From the NCBI RefSeq assembly GCF_014842875.1, contig NZ_JACYXZ010000001.1, positions 434,001 to 498,000 of the forward strand: 64,000 nucleotides of DNA, in the 5' to 3' direction. The notes under the pieces were generated by a model. It had not been told where the DNA came from, made no database searches, and worked only from the letters and a program-made list of their open reading frames with translations. Below, one piece after another: positions 54,829 to 64,000 of the stretch. This stretch comes from Nocardioides donggukensis (GTDB lineage Bacteria > Actinomycetota > Actinomycetes > Propionibacteriales > Nocardioidaceae). The translations under genes and the position numbers were made by a program. Positions within the stretch are counted from its first letter, which is position 1; every line of letters starts with the position of its first letter.

Positions 54829-56445
54829 GACAATTCTGTAGGCGTAGCCCTGCTCCGCCAGGAACCGCTGCCGGTTCTGGGCGAAGTCGGCGTCCACGGT
54901 GTCGCGCGACACGATCGTGTAGAAGTGGGCGGTCTTGCCCTCCTCCTTCGGACGCAGGAGCCGGCCCAGGCGCTGGGCCTCCTCCTGCCGGGAGCCGAAC
55001 GAGCCGGAGACCTGGATCGCCACCTCCGCCGAGGGCAGGTCGATGGAGAAGTTCGCCACCTTGGAGACCACGAGCAGCCCGAGCTCCCCGGAGCGGAACG
55101 CCTCGAAGAGCCGCTGCCGCTCCTTGACCGGGGTCTCGCCCTTGATCACCGGGGCGTCGAGGGCGGCGGCCAGCTCGTCGAGCTGGTCGATGTACTGCCC
55201 GATCACCAGCGTCGGCTGCCCGGCGTGCTGCGCGACCAGTCGCCGGGTCACGTCGATCTTGTGGTGGGTGCAGGAGGCCAGCCGGTAGCGCTCCTCGGGC
55301 TCCGCGGTGGCGTAGGCCAGCCGCTCGCCCTGGGGCAGCGTGACCCGCACCTCGACGCAGTCGGCGGGGGCGATCCAGCCCTGGGCCTCGATGTCCTTCC
55401 ACGGTGCGTCGTAGCGCTTCGGGCCGATCAGCGAGAACACGTCCCCCTCGCGGCCGTCCTCGCGGACCAGGGTCGCGGTCAGGCCCAGCCGACGACGGGC
55501 CTGGAGGTTCGCGGTCATCCGGAAGATCGGCGCCGGCAGCAGGTGCACCTCGTCGTAGACCACCAGTCCCCAGTCGCGGGCGTCGAGCAGTTCGAGGTGC
55601 GGGTAGACGCCCTTCCGGCGGGTGGTCAGCACCTGGTACGTCGCGATCGTCACCGGCCGGACCTCCTTGACCGAGCCGGAGTACTCACCGATCTCGTCGG
55701 GGGTCAGCGAGGTGCGCCGGACCAGCTCGTCCTTCCACTGACGGGCCGAGACGGTGTTCGTGACCAGGATCAGCGTGGTCGCCTGGGCGTGGCCCATGGC
55801 GGCCGCCCCGACCAGGGTCTTGCCGGCGCCGCACGGCAGGACCACCACCCCGGAGCCGCCGTGCCAGAACGACTCCGCGGCCTCCTTCTGGTAGGCCCGC
55901 AGCGTCCACTCGCTCTCGTCGAGGGCGATCGCGTGCGCCTCGCCGTCGACGTACCCCGCGTAGTCCTCGGCGGGCCAGCCCAGCTTGAGCAGGACCTGCT
56001 TGAGGTTGCCCCGCTCCGCGGGGTGGACCGCGACGGTGTCGTCGTCGAGGCGGGCCCCGACCAGGCCGGCGACCTTCTTCGACCGGAGCACCTCCTCCAG
56101 GACCGGACGGTCGGTGGAGGACATCACCAGCCCGTGCGTGGGGTGCTTCTCCAGGCGGAGCCGCCCGAAGCGGGCCATCGTCTCGGCCACGTCGACCAGC
56201 AGCGCGTGCGGCACGGCGTAGCGGGAGTGCTCGAGCAGGGTGTCGACGACCTGCTCGGCGTCGTGCCCGGCTGCGCGCGCGTTCCACAGCCCCAGCGGGG
56301 TGAGCCGGTAGGTGTGGACGTGCTCGGGGGAGCGCTCCAGCTCGGCGAAGGGCGCGATGGCGGTGCGGCAGGCCGCAGCGCCGGGGTGGTCGATCTCCAG
56401 CAGCAGCGTCTTGTCGCTCTGGACGATCAGGGGGCCGTCGTTCAC
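54814..56445 (-). CDS. XPB/Rad25-type DNA repair helicase (SF2)
   Basis: This 543-residue helicase has an N-terminal damage-recognition-like domain (about 1-175), Walker A LPCGAGKT (203-210), DEVH (298-301), TAT (323-325), the RED motif (328-330, TATLVREDG) found in XPB proteins, and the C-terminal helicase domain with SKVANFSIDLPSAEVAIQVSGSFGSRQEEAQRLGRLLRP. Bacterial XPB unwinds DNA 3' to 5' with a likely repair role. GTG 56445 is the first start in frame. Its last codons lie in the second copy of the 37-bp repeat. Confidence 0.95.
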   Translation of the reverse strand: MNDGPLIVQSDKTLLLEIDHPGAAACRTAIAPFAELERSPEHVHTYRLTPLGLWNARAAGHDAEQVVDTLLEHSRYAVPHALLVDVAETMARFGRLRLEKHPTHGLVMSSTDRPVLEEVLRSKKVAGLVGARLDDDTVAVHPAERGNLKQVLLKLGWPAEDYAGYVDGEAHAIALDESEWTLRAYQKEAAESFWHGGSGVVVLPCGAGKTLVGAAAMGHAQATTLILVTNTVSARQWKDELVRRTSLTPDEIGEYSGSVKEVRPVTIATYQVLTTRRKGVYPHLELLDARDWGLVVYDEVHLLPAPIFRMTANLQARRRLGLTATLVREDGREGDVFSLIGPKRYDAPWKDIEAQGWIAPADCVEVRVTLPQGERLAYATAEPEERYRLASCTHHKIDVTRRLVAQHAGQPTLVIGQYIDQLDELAAALDAPVIKGETPVKERQRLFEAFRSGELGLLVVSKVANFSIDLPSAEVAIQVSGSFGSRQEEAQRLGRLLRPKEEGKTAHFYTIVSRDTVDADFAQNRQRFLAEQGYAYRIVDADA

Positions 56446-56494
56446 CGCCCCAGCCTACGGAGGGGGCCGTGGCCCTCGAGACGCGAGGGACTCC

Positions 56495-58510
56495 TCAGGC
56501 GCCGTCGGGGCGGTCCGCCACCAGGCGGACCGCGGTGATCCGGTGCACGGCGAAGCTGCGCTCGCCGTCGGTGCGGTGGTCGTACGCCGTGAGCCGGCCG
56601 CCCTCCAGCCGGACCGGGTCCACGACCCGCTCGGTGGAGCCACCCTGGTCGTCGACGTACCCGATCCACACCGCCGACTCCGCCTCGATGGCCTGGCGCA
56701 GCATCGCCAGCGCGGCCGCCGGGGTGGTGCCGGTCGGGTCTGGGGGGCGCAGGTCGCCGGCCCGGTCGCCGGCCCGGATCGCCGACACCGCGGCGGTGAT
56801 CCCGGCGGCGTTGCGGGCGGCGGCCCGGCCGGCGCCGCGGGTGCGGGGGGTGCGGGCGCGGTGCACGTCGGGTCGGGCGACCCGGACCGTGCCGTCCGAG
56901 GCCTCGACGACGGGGGCGGCGCCGATCTCGCGCAGCCGCGGGAGCAGCACCTCGATCGGGGTCGTGGAGATCAGCACGGTCGGTGCGATCCGCCGCAGCC
57001 CCAGCGCGCCGGCGCGACGGTCCCGCAGCAGCTCCTCGAGGGCGGCCGGGTCGTCGGCCCGCAGGAACGCCTCCGCGTAGCCGACCCGCAGGGTCCCGAA
57101 CGTGCGCACGGTGTCGTCGACCAGGTAGGACAGCGCCTGCGGCACCGGGGTGCGGGAGATCTCCGCCAGGAAGTCGTGGATCTCCTGGCCGGACCAGCCG
57201 GCGTCGAGCGCCCGGCGCAGCGACCCGGAGGAGAACCGGTGCACGCTCGCGCCGCCCCGGGACTCGACGTCGGCCACCAGGTGCAGCCGGCCGGCGAGCT
57301 CGGGCAGCAGGGGGCCCGGCGCCACGGCGGTCAGGTCGCCCTGGAGCAGCACGTGGTCGAGGGGCTCGGGCAGCAGCGGGGTGAGCAGCTCGACGGCGCG
57401 GTCGCCGTCCCCGGCGAGGGCGGCCCGCCCGGCGGTGCTGATCGCACCCAGGCCGGTCACGCCCAGCACGGCGGCCTCCTCCACCGCCCAGGCGGCCAGG
57501 GCGTCCTGCGAGGCGGGCCGGCGCGGGCGCAGCCAGCGCAGCCGGGCCACCAGGGACGGCACGCCGGTGCCGGTCGCCAGTGCCGCGCCCGGGGCGAGGG
57601 CGGTCAGCTGTGCCAACGCGAGCAGCCGGGTGTCGACCGCGTGCGGGTCGACCAGGTCCGGCGCCAGGGCGTTGAGGACACGGCCCGAGGCGTCGCGGGC
57701 GCCGACCCGGCCCGGGATCCGGGCCGAGGACGCCCAGGTCCGGACCAGGTCGACCCAGCGCTCGGCGGCCGGCCGGCGGCACCACGCGTCGTACGCGTCG
57801 GTCGGGAGCCAGCTCTCGGGCAGCTCGCCCGGCGAGCCGGTCGCGAGCAGCCCGGCGGCACCGGCCAGCTCCACCAGGAAGGCGGCGGTGCGCTCCTCCA
57901 CGTGCAGCAGGGCGGCCGTGCTCCGCTGGTCGCGGACGCCGAGGCCGCCGGACCGCAGCGCGACCGGAGGCTGGTTGCCCCAGGCGTCCAGCAGCACCTC
58001 GAGCCGGTGCACGGTCTCGAACGCGGCCCCGGCACCGGCCCGGTCGACCCGCTCGGCGGGGTGCTCGGTGACCACGAGGTCCGGGGGCCCGTCCAGCGGC
58101 GCCCCCTCGGGAAGGGTGCTGCGCGAGACCAGGTCGGCGACCACGCTGAGGGGTCGAAGCCCGACCGACGACTCCCACACGAGGGCGAGGTCCTCCAGGC
58201 GGCGTACGGCGTGCTCCACGGTCGAGGTCCCCGGCACCAGCGCGGGGACCTCGGCCCGGGGGGTCTGGCCGGCCGTCACCAGGGCGGACAAGATCGCCAA
58301 CTCCCCGTGGGTCAGCCGGTCGAGGGCGCGCAGCACCGAGGCCCGGGTCGCCGCCCGCGAGGCGAGCTGGCCGGAGTCGTGCGGCGGGGGCGTGGCCAGG
58401 TCCGGGCGCGCCACCAGCAGCTGCGCGAGCCGGTCGTCGGGCCAGCCGCGCAGCTGGTCCGCCAGGGAGCGGGCGACCTGGGTGGTCCCGGTCGAGGAGG
58501 TTCCGGCCAT
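56495..58510 (-). CDS. Helicase-associated protein with C-terminal WYL-like domain
   Basis: This 671-residue protein has long helical repeats in the N-terminal 400 residues, including the winged-helix-like [26 protein letters not shown]; a 'helicase C-terminal domain 3'-type core (about 400-560: [50 protein letters not shown]); and a WYL-like end (about 605-665: [52 protein letters not shown]). It lies upstream of the XPB gene with a 49-bp gap in the same direction, a pairing common in actinobacteria, so it probably works with that helicase. Confidence 0.88.
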   Translation of the reverse strand: MAGTSSTGTTQVARSLADQLRGWPDDRLAQLLVARPDLATPPPHDSGQLASRAATRASVLRALDRLTHGELAILSALVTAGQTPRAEVPALVPGTSTVEHAVRRLEDLALVWESSVGLRPLSVVADLVSRSTLPEGAPLDGPPDLVVTEHPAERVDRAGAGAAFETVHRLEVLLDAWGNQPPVALRSGGLGVRDQRSTAALLHVEERTAAFLVELAGAAGLLATGSPGELPESWLPTDAYDAWCRRPAAERWVDLVRTWASSARIPGRVGARDASGRVLNALAPDLVDPHAVDTRLLALAQLTALAPGAALATGTGVPSLVARLRWLRPRRPASQDALAAWAVEEAAVLGVTGLGAISTAGRAALAGDGDRAVELLTPLLPEPLDHVLLQGDLTAVAPGPLLPELAGRLHLVADVESRGGASVHRFSSGSLRRALDAGWSGQEIHDFLAEISRTPVPQALSYLVDDTVRTFGTLRVGYAEAFLRADDPAALEELLRDRRAGALGLRRIAPTVLISTTPIEVLLPRLREIGAAPVVEASDGTVRVARPDVHRARTPRTRGAGRAAARNAAGITAAVSAIRAGDRAGDLRPPDPTGTTPAAALAMLRQAIEAESAVWIGYVDDQGGSTERVVDPVRLEGGRLTAYDHRTDGERSFAVHRITAVRLVADRPDGA

Positions 58511-58594
58511 CCGCTCCACGCTACTAGCCTGCGGGTGGGCCGCGGGCATCCTGTCCGGACCGGCCGCACCGATGGCAGCAGGGAAGGCAGGCCC

Positions 58595-59344
58595 ATGGTC
58601 CACCTGGAGAGCGGTGCCGCGACTGACGTCGGGCACGTGCGCGAGGTGAACGAGGACGCCTGCCTGGCGGCCGACCCGGTCTTCGTCGTCGCCGACGGCA
58701 TGGGCGGCCACCAGGGCGGCGAGGTGGCCAGCAGCATCGTCGTGGAGGAGTTCGCCCGGCTCGGCGAGGAGCGCTACGACGTACGCCGTGGGGCGGCGGC
58801 CGTGAGCGGCGCCCTGGCCGAGTGCCAGCGGCGGATCCAGGCCTACACCGCCGAGCAGCGGGCCTCCGGCGCCCGCGAGTGGCGCACCGGCACCACGGTG
58901 GTGGCCGCGCTGCTCTGCGACGACGCCGGCCCCGGTGAGGAGCGGTGGCTGGTCGCCAACCTCGGCGACTCGCGTGCCTACCGGCTCGAGGACGACCGGC
59001 TCGCGCAGCTCACCGTGGACCACTCGCTGGTCCAGGAGCTGGTGACCGCCGGCGAGATCGACGAGGGCGAGGCCCGCCGGCACCCCGCTCGGCACGTGGT
59101 GACCCGGGCCCTGGGCGGCGAGGCCTTCTCGGCCGGGCCGGACCTCTTCGAGCTCCCGCTGGGGCCCGGCCGCCTCGTGCTCTGCTCGGACGGGGTCAGC
59201 GGCATGCTCTCCCACGCCGAGATGGCGCGGATCGTCGGTGCCGCGGACCGGGCCCGGGACGCCGCAGCCGGTCTGGTCGAGGCCGCGCTCGCCGCCGGTG
59301 GTGAGGACAACGCCAGCGCCGTCGTCGTCGATGTGGTGGGATGA
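58595..59344 (+). CDS. PP2C-type serine/threonine protein phosphatase
   Basis: This 249-residue single-domain phosphatase has all PP2C metal motifs: VREVNEDA (16-23), [12 protein letters not shown] (about 31-42), GDSRAYRL (about 125-132), SDGVSGML (about 193-200) and [10 protein letters not shown] (about 235-244). It removes phosphate from Ser/Thr residues in the cytoplasm and usually opposes a Pkn-type kinase; no kinase gene is in the window. GGGAAGG precedes the ATG. The divergent helicase-partner gene starts 85 bp away. Confidence 0.95.
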   Translation: MVHLESGAATDVGHVREVNEDACLAADPVFVVADGMGGHQGGEVASSIVVEEFARLGEERYDVRRGAAAVSGALAECQRRIQAYTAEQRASGAREWRTGTTVVAALLCDDAGPGEERWLVANLGDSRAYRLEDDRLAQLTVDHSLVQELVTAGEIDEGEARRHPARHVVTRALGGEAFSAGPDLFELPLGPGRLVLCSDGVSGMLSHAEMARIVGAADRARDAAAGLVEAALAAGGEDNASAVVVDVVG

Positions 59345-59410
59345 CCGGGACCGGGGAGGGGGCGCCCTCGTGCGCGACCCCGGTCACGACGAGGATCAGG
59401 GGGCAGCGCC

Positions 59411-59902
59411 ATGACCCACGCCCACGCGGAGGGCAGCCGGGCCACGCGGTCCTACCGCCCGGGGGACTGGTTCGCCCTGTTCGGCGAGCGGGTCGGGGTG
59501 CTGCTCCCCCCGGAGCTGAAGGCCCGGGTGGCCGGGCTGTGGGAGCTGGCCCACGACGGTGCCGGCTTCGACGAGGTGCTCGACTCCCTGATCGTCGACG
59601 GCCTGCGGGAGCTGCCGGCGTTCGTCCTCCTGGGCCTGGACGAGGGACCCTCCAGGATCCTGCTCCGCGGGGCGGCCTGCGCGGAGCTGGCGCTGCGCGA
59701 CGGGGGGACGGTCGTCCTCGACGGCCGGGACGCCTCCACCTGGGTCGAGCGGTCGCTCACGGACGTGGTGGCCACCATGCTGCTGGTCGCGGACTCGTGG
59801 GAGAGCTCGCACTTCGCGATGAACGACGGCCTGGTGCGGGTCTCCCGGGTGGACCAGCCGGCCCTGGTGCCGCCGTGGCCGCCTGCGATCCCGTCCCGGT
59901 GA
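59411..59902 (+). CDS. Companion protein of the PP2C phosphatase resembling the N-terminus of FHA proteins, without an FHA domain
   Basis: This 163-residue protein starts RPGDWFALFGERVGVLLPPELKARVAGLWEL and continues GAGFDEVLDSLIVDGLRELPAFVLLGLDEGPSRILLRGAACAEL and DGRDASTWVERSLTDVV. This looks like the N-terminal region of some actinobacterial FHA-domain proteins, but the C-terminus stops soon after and no FHA domain follows. It may be a shortened form. It follows the PP2C gene by 66 bp, with a possible hairpin (arms GACCGGGG 59349-59356 and CCCCGGTC 59378-59385) between them. ATG 59411 follows a GGGGGCAG stretch. Confidence 0.65.
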   Translation: MTHAHAEGSRATRSYRPGDWFALFGERVGVLLPPELKARVAGLWELAHDGAGFDEVLDSLIVDGLRELPAFVLLGLDEGPSRILLRGAACAELALRDGGTVVLDGRDASTWVERSLTDVVATMLLVADSWESSHFAMNDGLVRVSRVDQPALVPPWPPAIPSR

Positions 59903-60044
59903 CGGCCGCGCCGGCGGCTCCGGCCCAACGGTGCCGGCGGGTCTGACCGCGCCTGCCCTCGCGTGTGGCGTGTCGATCCTGCCTTCCGGTGCCGGGCACG
60001 AGACGCTGTGGCGCGGCAGCGACGACGAATGAGGGGGACCGCTG

Positions 60045-60989
60045 ATGGCGGTGATCGAGGCCCGGGGCCTGGGCAAGAGCTACGGCGGCAAGCCGGCGGT
60101 GACGGACCTGTCCTTCGACGTCCGCCCCGGCACCGTGACCGGCTTCCTCGGCCCGAACGGGGCCGGCAAGTCCACCACGATGCGGCTGATGCTCGGGCTG
60201 GACCGCGGAGCCGGGAGCACGACGTTCGACGGCCGGCCGTTCGACACCATCCGGCAGCCGATGCGCGAGGTCGGGGCGCTCCTCGAGGCCAAGCCGTTCC
60301 ACCCGACCCGCACCGCGCGCAACCACCTGCGGGTGCTGGCGGCCGGACACCGGATCCCGGACCGCCGGGTCGACGAGGTGCTCGGGCTGGTCGGCCTCTC
60401 CGAGGTCGCCCGCAAGAAGCCGTCGACGTTCTCGATGGGCATGGGCCAGCGGCTCGGCCTGGCGGCGGCGCTGCTGGGGGACCCGCACACGCTGATCCTC
60501 GACGAGCCGGCCAACGGCCTCGACCCGCAGGGCATCCGCTGGATGCGCGACCTGCTCAAGCGGCTGGCCTCCGAGGGGCGCTCGGTCCTCGTCTCCAGCC
60601 ACCTGCTCAGCGAGATGGCGCTGATGGCCGACGAGCTGGTCGTGCTGGGCCGGGGCCGTCTGATCACCCACGGCCCGGTCGCCGAGCTCACCGGCCGCAG
60701 CGCCGGCAACCGGGTGCTGGTGCGCACCCCGCAGGCCCGCGAGCTGGCCTCCTTGGTGGGCGCGCGGCTCGCCGGCACCGGGTCGGTGCAGGCCACCGAC
60801 GACGGCGAGGTGTCCGTGACCGGGCTGAGCGCCCAGGAGGTGGGCGACCTGGCGTTCGAGCACCGGATCCGGGTGCACGGGCTCACTGCGCAGCAGGCCT
60901 CGCTCGAGGACGTCTTCCTCGAGCTGACCGGTGGGGACGAGGAGTTCCGGGCCCGCGGCGCGGGCCACCACGAGGGAGGACGGGCATGA
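60045..60989 (+). CDS. ABC transporter ATP-binding protein (export type)
   Basis: This 314-residue ATPase has Walker A GPNGAGKST (36-44), signature FSMGMGQRLGLAAALLG, Walker B TLILDEPANGLDPQGI and the H-loop VLVSSHLLSEMALMADEL. The C-terminal 90 residues form the DrrA-like extension (VLVRTPQARELASLVG, ASLEDVFLELTGGDEEF). It probably powers export together with the permease encoded next. The stop overlaps the permease ATG by 4 bp. GAGGGGGA precedes the ATG. Confidence 0.94.
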   Translation: MAVIEARGLGKSYGGKPAVTDLSFDVRPGTVTGFLGPNGAGKSTTMRLMLGLDRGAGSTTFDGRPFDTIRQPMREVGALLEAKPFHPTRTARNHLRVLAAGHRIPDRRVDEVLGLVGLSEVARKKPSTFSMGMGQRLGLAAALLGDPHTLILDEPANGLDPQGIRWMRDLLKRLASEGRSVLVSSHLLSEMALMADELVVLGRGRLITHGPVAELTGRSAGNRVLVRTPQARELASLVGARLAGTGSVQATDDGEVSVTGLSAQEVGDLAFEHRIRVHGLTAQQASLEDVFLELTGGDEEFRARGAGHHEGGRA

Positions 60990-61804
60990 GCGACGCGTTC
61001 GCCTACGAGTGGCGGCGGATCACCACCCTGCGCTCGACCTGGTGGCTCAGCATCGGAGCCGTCGTCCTGGGGGTCGGGCTGACCTTCCTGGTGGCCATGG
61101 CGCTGCGGCTCTCGGGCGCCGAGATGGTGGCCGAGGCGATGTCCGCGGACGACTCGCTGATCGTGCTGGAGATGCTGACCACCCAGTTCTCCAACTTCGA
61201 CCCGATGTTCTACCTGGTGGCCTACATCGTCGCGATCATCGGGATCTTCAGCTGGGGGCACGAGTACCGGCACGGCATGATCCGGGCCACCCTGACCGCG
61301 GTGCCGCAGCGCCGCGCCGTGTGGACCGCGAAGTACGCCGTCGCGGCCGGCTGGACCGCCACCGTCGTCCTGGTGACCTGCCTGCTGTCCTTCGCCGTCG
61401 CGGCCCTGTGGCTGGCCGGTCTCGGGCTCGACGTCGACCTGCCGGCGCTGGCCGCGGCGGTCGTCCGCCGGATGGGCTACACGGTGCTGCTGACGTGGGT
61501 GGTGATGAGCCTGACCGTCCTGGTCCGCAACCAGACCTTCGCGCTGGTGGTGATGTACCTGTGGCCGATGGCCATCGAGACCGTGGTCAAGGGCATCTTC
61601 ACGATCCCGGGCCTCAGCGAGCACCGGGAGCTGACCCGGTTCCTGCCGTTCAACGCCGGCGGCCGGATCATGCAGCGCGAGCCGTCGGCCGACGCGGTGT
61701 TCGGCGACCCCCTGAACGCGGTCGGTGGCCTCGTGGTGTTCGGCCTGTTCGCGGCGGTGCTCATGGTGCTGGCGCTCGCGCTGTTCGAGCGCCGCGACGC
61801 CTGA
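60986..61804 (+). CDS. ABC-2-type transporter permease
   Basis: This 272-residue protein has six transmembrane helices, an N-terminal AYEWRRITTLRSTWW amphipathic segment, and the GIFSWGHEYRHGMIRATLTAVPQRRAVWTAKY motif of ABC-2 permeases in the DrrB/NatB group. It forms the channel for the ATPase encoded upstream. The last codons lie in a 21-bp tandem repeat that runs into the end of the converging protease gene. Confidence 0.9.
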   Translation: MSDAFAYEWRRITTLRSTWWLSIGAVVLGVGLTFLVAMALRLSGAEMVAEAMSADDSLIVLEMLTTQFSNFDPMFYLVAYIVAIIGIFSWGHEYRHGMIRATLTAVPQRRAVWTAKYAVAAGWTATVVLVTCLLSFAVAALWLAGLGLDVDLPALAAAVVRRMGYTVLLTWVVMSLTVLVRNQTFALVVMYLWPMAIETVVKGIFTIPGLSEHRELTRFLPFNAGGRIMQREPSADAVFGDPLNAVGGLVVFGLFAAVLMVLALALFERRDA

Positions 61805-61877
61805 GCGCGGGCCAGCGACGCCTGAGCGCGGGCCAGCGACTCCTCAGCGTGGGCCAGCGACTCCTCAGCGCAGGGCG
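61794..61877. repeat. 21-bp tandem repeat (four copies) spanning two converging gene ends
   Basis: GCGACGCCTGAGCGCGGGCCA occurs at 61794-61814 and 61815-61835. A variant with CTCCTCAGCGT in place of CGCCTGAGCGC follows at 61836-61856, and a partial fourth copy at 61857-61877. The first copy holds the permease stop codon (+); the fourth holds the protease stop codon (-). Confidence 0.82.
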
Positions 61878-64000
61878 ACCGGGAGCCGGACCCGGGTGCC
61901 GTCGGCGCCGCGCCAGGTGACCCACCCGGAGTCGGTGTCCCCGGCCCGGCCGGTCGGGGTCACCCGCACCCGGAACGTCCGGGTCTCACCCGGGGCGATC
62001 CGGACCGCCTCGGGGGTGACCGTGACCCGGTGCCGGTCGAAGCCGGAGGCACCCGAGGAGAAGTACGTCGGGCGGTCGGCCGTGCTGGTCACCCGGCGGG
62101 TCAGCGTGACCGGCCGGGAGCCGATGTCGGCGAGCACCGAGGGCAGGTTGAGCCGACCGGGCTCCCCGGCCTCGAGCGCGCGACGGTAGGCGCCGGACGG
62201 GACGTCGAGCACCAGGCCTGGTGCGGTCGCACCGGCCCTGGGCGCGCCGGCGCCCTGGCGCAGGGTGGGCACGTCACTGGGGACCCGACCGGCGGAGGTC
62301 ATCAGGGCGGAGCGGACCCGCGCCGCCGACCACTGGGGACGGTCGCTGCGGAGCCGGGCGGTGAGGCCGGCCACCTGGGCGGTGGCGGCCGACGTCCCCG
62401 AGGTCAGCGCCCAGCGGGCGCCGGTCTCGGGGGAGCTGGCCGCGAGCAGCCCCGCGCCGGCGGCGACCAGGTCGGGCTTGAGGGCGGCGCCGCCGGGGTC
62501 GCCGCCGGCGGAGCTGCCGAGCACGCGCGGCCGGGTGCTCGACGCGTCGGTCGGGACCAGCCGGGCCCGCACCACGCCGTCCCGCAGCCGCGCCCGCAGG
62601 GTCTCGGCGGTGCCGACGGCGACGTGCAGGGTCGGCACAGCGTGCAGGTCGGCCGACAGGTCCTGCGGCTGGGTGTTCGTGAGGACCATGCCGAGGCCGT
62701 CGGCGAGGTCCACCGCGGAGGACTTGTCGACGCGGGCGACCCGGCCGCGCTCGCAGACCACGATGCTGTCGGCGGCCCGGGCGGCGTCCAGCGAGCCGGG
62801 CACACAGAGGCGGGCGTCCTCGCGGCTGCTGCCGGGCGCCGGGATCTGCTCCCCGCGCACGACCCGGGCCGGACCCACGGGGCGGCCGCCGGTCGTGACA
62901 CCGGGCATCACGGTGCCGTCGGTCAGGCGCAGCTCGCCGGGCCGCGCGGGACCGGTCGTGCCGCCCACGGTCGTCACCCACGGCTGGGCGTTGCCGGCCC
63001 GGGGGAGGTCGTTGCCGGCCGCCGCCACCACCGCGACGTCCGCCTCGGCGGCCCCGAGCAGCGCCAGGTCGACGGTGTCGAGGTCGCTCGACCCGGTCAC
63101 CGCGACCGAGAGCACGTCCACCCCGTCGGCCGTGGCCTGGTCGATCGCCGCGACCACGTCGGCGGTGGAGCAGCCGTCGTCGTCCGGGTCGGGGGCCGAC
63201 CAGCAGGCCTTGTAGACCGCGATCCGGGCCCGCGGGGCGACACCGGAGAAGCGACCGAGGTCCTCGCCGCCGGACAGCGCCGACACGTCGGCGTTCCCGG
63301 CCGCCACCGAGGCCACCTCCGAGCCGTGCCCGTCGTCGTCGTACGGCGACTGCGAGGCCGAGGCGCTGAGCCGGTCGGCCCCGAACCCGGCAAGGTAGTG
63401 CCGGGCGCCGAGGACCTTGGCGGAGCAGTCGCCGCCGGTCCAGCCGTCCACGGCGGGGCAGGAGCCGGTGAACCCGTCCGGGCGGCGGCCGAGCCGGCCG
63501 GTCCCGGCGAACACCGGGCTGTCGGGGTGGATGCCGGTGTCGACGAAGCCGATCACGACGCCCTCACCGCCTGAGCCCTGTGAGCCCCCGGGGCTCTCCG
63601 GGTCGCCGGGCCGGAGCGCGGGAGCGGCCGCCGCGGCGACGTCGGTGCCGGCGACCGGACGGACCCGGGACGGCTCGACCCGGGCGACCCCGGGCGCGAC
63701 GGCCAGACGGGCGGCCTCGAAGCGGGTCAGCTCGACGGCGAAGCCGTTGAGGGCGGTGGTCCAGCGGTAGACCGGCTGGTCCGTCTCGACCCGCTCCAGG
63801 ACGGCGTCCTGCTCGGCGCGCAGTCGCGCCGCGTCGACGCCGCTCGTGCCCCCGGAGGTGCCTGGGCCGTCCAGCGTGACGAGGTAGAGGCGCTCCCCAA
63901 GCGGAGACTCCGAGGCGGCGGCAGCGGTGGCGGCGGTGGGCAGGCCGCCCGCGACCACGGTCGAGGCGGCCACCAGGGCAGGCAGCCAGCGGAACCGCTC
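61865..64000 (-). CDS. Subtilisin-like serine protease (S8), 5' partial
   Basis: At least 711 residues are visible, and the frame stays open to the window edge. The visible N-terminus (about RFRWLPALVAASTVVAGGLP, then AAASES) looks like the end of a signal peptide, so little is missing. An I9-like propeptide region follows (LYLVTLDGPG, ALNGFAVELTRFEAARLA), then the catalytic triad Asp in VIGFVDTGIHPDSPVF, His in DDDGHGSEVAS and Ser in TSGTSAATAQVAGL. A PA-type insert lies between His and Ser (ARLCVPGSLDAARAADSIVVCERG), and a C-terminal Fn3-like domain (RRVTSTADRPTYF) ends the protein. It is secreted. Confidence 0.93.
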   Translation of the reverse strand, partial: ERFRWLPALVAASTVVAGGLPTAATAAAASESPLGERLYLVTLDGPGTSGGTSGVDAARLRAEQDAVLERVETDQPVYRWTTALNGFAVELTRFEAARLAVAPGVARVEPSRVRPVAGTDVAAAAAPALRPGDPESPGGSQGSGGEGVVIGFVDTGIHPDSPVFAGTGRLGRRPDGFTGSCPAVDGWTGGDCSAKVLGARHYLAGFGADRLSASASQSPYDDDGHGSEVASVAAGNADVSALSGGEDLGRFSGVAPRARIAVYKACWSAPDPDDDGCSTADVVAAIDQATADGVDVLSVAVTGSSDLDTVDLALLGAAEADVAVVAAAGNDLPRAGNAQPWVTTVGGTTGPARPGELRLTDGTVMPGVTTGGRPVGPARVVRGEQIPAPGSSREDARLCVPGSLDAARAADSIVVCERGRVARVDKSSAVDLADGLGMVLTNTQPQDLSADLHAVPTLHVAVGTAETLRARLRDGVVRARLVPTDASSTRPRVLGSSAGGDPGGAALKPDLVAAGAGLLAASSPETGARWALTSGTSAATAQVAGLTARLRSDRPQWSAARVRSALMTSAGRVPSDVPTLRQGAGAPRAGATAPGLVLDVPSGAYRRALEAGEPGRLNLPSVLADIGSRPVTLTRRVTSTADRPTYFSSGASGFDRHRVTVTPEAVRIAPGETRTFRVRVTPTGRAGDTDSGWVTWRGADGTRVRLPVALR

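Overview
The window is about 72-75% GC by eye, with codons ending in G or C, frequent GTG starts, many 4-bp ATGA/GTGA gene overlaps and many start codons sitting 6-7 nt after a TANNNT-like -10 box (leaderless transcription). CIRCE control of groL, a TCGAAC-N4-GTTCGA SOS box, a furA-katG pair, an EF-G2-like GTPase and an XPB-type helicase all point to a free-living actinobacterium. The gene set and intergenic repeats look most like Nocardioides or another Nocardioidaceae member; this placement is an inference, since no rRNA gene is present. No tRNA, rRNA, insertion sequence, phage module or CRISPR array was seen. This is chromosomal sequence, mostly metabolic and regulatory.

Layout. 1-1475: end of a holin-like membrane protein, a DUF3618 protein and an ATP-grasp protein. 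1505-3426: groL behind two CIRCE elements and before a strong terminator. 3462-13764: a molybdenum-hydroxylase (form II CO-dehydrogenase-like) locus with a MobA/MocA-type nucleotidyltransferase, MoxR ATPase, VWA protein, XdhC, a GAF plus SARP-like regulator, then the small (FeS), large (Mo) and medium (FAD) subunits and CoxG. 13853-14485: an AlkB-like dioxygenase under an SOS box. 14726-21529: a branched-chain-type ABC importer operon with an acyl-CoA ligase embedded in it, facing a PucR-type regulator (21723-22967). 23014-24300: ArsR, SRPBCC protein and membrane protein. 24297-29148: EF-G2-like GTPase, DUF998 protein, a reductase and a class II amidotransferase. 29324-36802: MacB/FtsX-type exporter, GntR regulator, DUF2177 protein, CutC-like protein, a repeat cluster, VOC protein, Eis-like acetyltransferase and a very small zinc-ribbon protein. 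36879-40117: class IV aminotransferase overlapping a two-lobed retropepsin-like protease, an SDR protein and a membrane protein. 40169-45191: cyclodeaminase, fhs, furA and katG. 45276-50784: small stress and housekeeping-type genes (reductase, zinc ribbon, SRPBCC, GNAT, epimerase, PspC). 50881-53189: MpaB-like protein and serA. 53260-54774: a divergent TetR/membrane-protein pair with two mirror-image operators. 54814-58510: XPB-like helicase with its WYL-containing partner. 58595-64000: PP2C phosphatase, an FHA-less companion protein, a two-gene ABC exporter and the 3' part of a subtilisin-like protease.

The most notable observation is regulatory. The two operons of the molybdenum-hydroxylase locus each carry the same direct repeat, CCAACST-N4-CCAACST, exactly 8 bp upstream of a TANCNT -10 box. 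That is the geometry known for SARP activators (11-bp period, 3' repeat 8 bp from the -10). A gene between the two operons encodes an AcoR-like GAF domain fused to a SARP-like winged helix. This suggests a dedicated ligand-sensing SARP-type activator for a molybdenum hydroxylase of unknown substrate. A second oddity in the same locus is a 63-bp palindromic element, exactly 21 codons, lying in frame inside xdhC.
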